Shown: positions 63,366-64,000 of the stretch, in pieces
Position numbering within the stretch: the first letter of the stretch is position 1
Layout: each line of letters begins with the position of its first letter
DNA from: Roseomonas alba
GTDB lineage: Bacteria; Pseudomonadota; Alphaproteobacteria; Acetobacterales; Acetobacteraceae
Direction: 5' to 3'
Length of the DNA: 64,000 nt
Assembly: GCF_019430885.1 (NCBI RefSeq)
Contig: NZ_JAHYBZ010000006.1
Location: forward strand, 1 to 64,000
Notes under the pieces: model-generated
Told to the model about the DNA's origin: nothing
Seen by the model: only the letters and a program-made list of their open reading frames with translations
Database searches by the model: none
Program-made: the position numbers and the translations under genes

Positions 63366-63782
63366 GATCACGCTCTCTTAACGTGCTGCCAGGCTTTCAC
63401 CAACCGTCGCAATCGGCTTTGGTCCTGAGTCACAGCGTTGCGGAGCGGCGTCATCGTGCCCGCGCCCGGCGAGGCGGATCGCGACCCCAACCGGATAGGC
63501 AAGTATTGCGGGTGAAAATTAACCAAATAGTTGTATGCCCGCTCCGTTAATTGCGCGTTAACGACGTTAGCCGCGCATGAATCTCCCGTTCGCCTGAGTC
63601 ATGGTCAAGGCCTTTAAGCAGCTCATCAACAAATCACCCTGACCAATTTCCTATCTCATTAGTCTACCTAGAAGAAAAAACCTGACAAGTAGGAATGTTT
63701 ACTTGTTCTCCAGGGAAATCAACGCCAAGTTGAGGGGGTCTGGCGCTGCCAGGCCGTTCAAAGAACCCCTGGAGAACTCACC
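63366..63782. promoter_or_regulatory. AT-rich divergent leader with several inverted repeats
   Basis: A 417-bp intergenic region, much more AT-rich than the rest of the window, between the SARP-like regulator and the tandem-repeat gene. It contains GTTAA-7-TTAAC (63546-63562), ACAAGTA-8-TACTTGT (63685-63706), and near the gene a hairpin GGTCTGGC-GCT-GCCAGGCC (63737-63755). The start is preceded by GGAG (63771-63774). I could not place promoters with confidence. Confidence 0.6.
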
Positions 63783-64000
63783 GTGACCACCACTTCCAAG
63801 ATCGTTGACTCTGGCAGCGTCCGCATCGGCGCCGGCATCCGCGCCCCGAAGGCCTCCGTCGCCGACCAGGGCACCGTCCGCATCGGCGCCGGCATCCGCG
63901 CCCCGAAGGCCTCCGTCGCCGACCAGGGCAGCGTCCGCATCGGCGCCGGCATCCGCGCCCCGAAGGCCTCCGTCGCCGACCAGGGCACCGTCCGCACCGG
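63783..64000 (+). CDS. Tandem 19-residue repeat protein, 3' part cut by window edge
   Basis: Starts with GTG at 63783, 8 bases after GGAG, and reads open to the window end (72 codons). After a short N-terminus (VTTTSKIVDSG) it consists of units of 19 residues (57 bp), xVRIGAGIRAPKASVADQG, where x is Ser or Thr. Three complete units (at 63816, 63873, 63930) and the start of a fourth are visible. They are identical at the DNA level except that the first codon alternates AGC, ACC, AGC, ACC; the fourth also changes an Ile to Thr. Each unit has net positive charge (2 Arg, 1 Lys, 1 Asp). No signal peptide is seen. I do not recognise the family. A shadow frame on the minus strand is also open but its start lies beyond the window. 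Confidence 0.65.
   Translation, partial: MTTTSKIVDSGSVRIGAGIRAPKASVADQGTVRIGAGIRAPKASVADQGSVRIGAGIRAPKASVADQGTVRT

Noticed and set aside
63758-63997. Minus-strand repeat protein (MRTxPWSATEAFGARMPAP units)
   Set aside because: It is also open, but it would end inside the AT-rich leader and has no visible start in the window. The + frame has a GTG start with a well-spaced GGAG. Not fully excluded.
63816-64000. CRISPR array at the right end
   Set aside because: The 57-bp repeats are contiguous with no spacers, stay in one reading frame and follow a ribosome site, so they are coding tandem repeats.

Overview
The window is a high-GC chromosomal segment from an aerobic, metabolically versatile alphaproteobacterium. 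I infer a Rhodospirillales/Acetobacteraceae (Roseomonas-like) relative from the extreme GC at third codon positions, a class I PHA synthase, several solitary Bug-type tripartite-tricarboxylate receptors, an opine-oxidase-like gene set and a MinCDE operon. I saw no rRNA, tRNA, transposase, integrase, phage gene or CRISPR array. The lineage call is inference.

Layout. 1-7.9 kb: a lipoprotein cut by the left edge, PHA synthase phaC, galE, murein endopeptidase mepA, a solitary PotA-like ABC ATPase and a PHP-domain hydrolase. 7.2-9.4 kb: a two-gene cell-wall operon (YcbB-type L,D-transpeptidase and a DUF882/YcbK-like peptidase). 9.4-12.8 kb: an opine-oxidase-like three-gene set interrupted by an opposite-strand membrane gene. 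13-23.4 kb: GST, LysR/MFS divergent pair, class III aminotransferase, SDR, amidase, enoyl-CoA hydratase, amino-acid-binding protein and a luciferase-like monooxygenase. 23.5-26 kb: two papain-fold-type proteins (a YopT/C58-like and a C39-like protein), neither with an obvious signal peptide, flanking an iron-type alcohol dehydrogenase. 26.4-42 kb: a catabolic region with a DadA-like oxidase, a methyltransferase pseudogene, three orphan Bug receptors and organic-acid enzymes (PEP-mutase family, haloacid dehalogenase, tartrate dehydrogenase family, amidohydrolase, cyclase, 3-hydroxyisobutyrate dehydrogenase family), ending in pobA. 43-50.5 kb: a peptide ABC transporter with gamma-glutamyltransferase. 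50.6-54.3 kb: an endonuclease/phosphatase-family protein, a cardiolipin-synthase-like PLD protein and an MFS transporter. 54.5-56.5 kb: minCDE. 56.7-61.3 kb: thioesterase, metal P-type ATPase, D-2-hydroxyacid dehydrogenase, arylformamidase-like hydrolase and MOSC protein, head to tail. 61.4-64 kb: a SARP/HilA-like regulator divergent from a gene encoding near-identical 19-residue tandem repeats that runs off the right edge.

The strongest unexplained signals are non-coding. A roughly 190-380 bp structured intergenic element occurs in eight gaps. It is built from GC-rich hairpins whose stems differ in sequence but keep pairing, and it usually begins a few bases after a stop codon. A second family of long palindromes sits in four gaps between co-directional genes. 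The best protein-level candidate for something undescribed is the tandem-repeat gene at the right end, with its AT-rich leader and divergent regulator.
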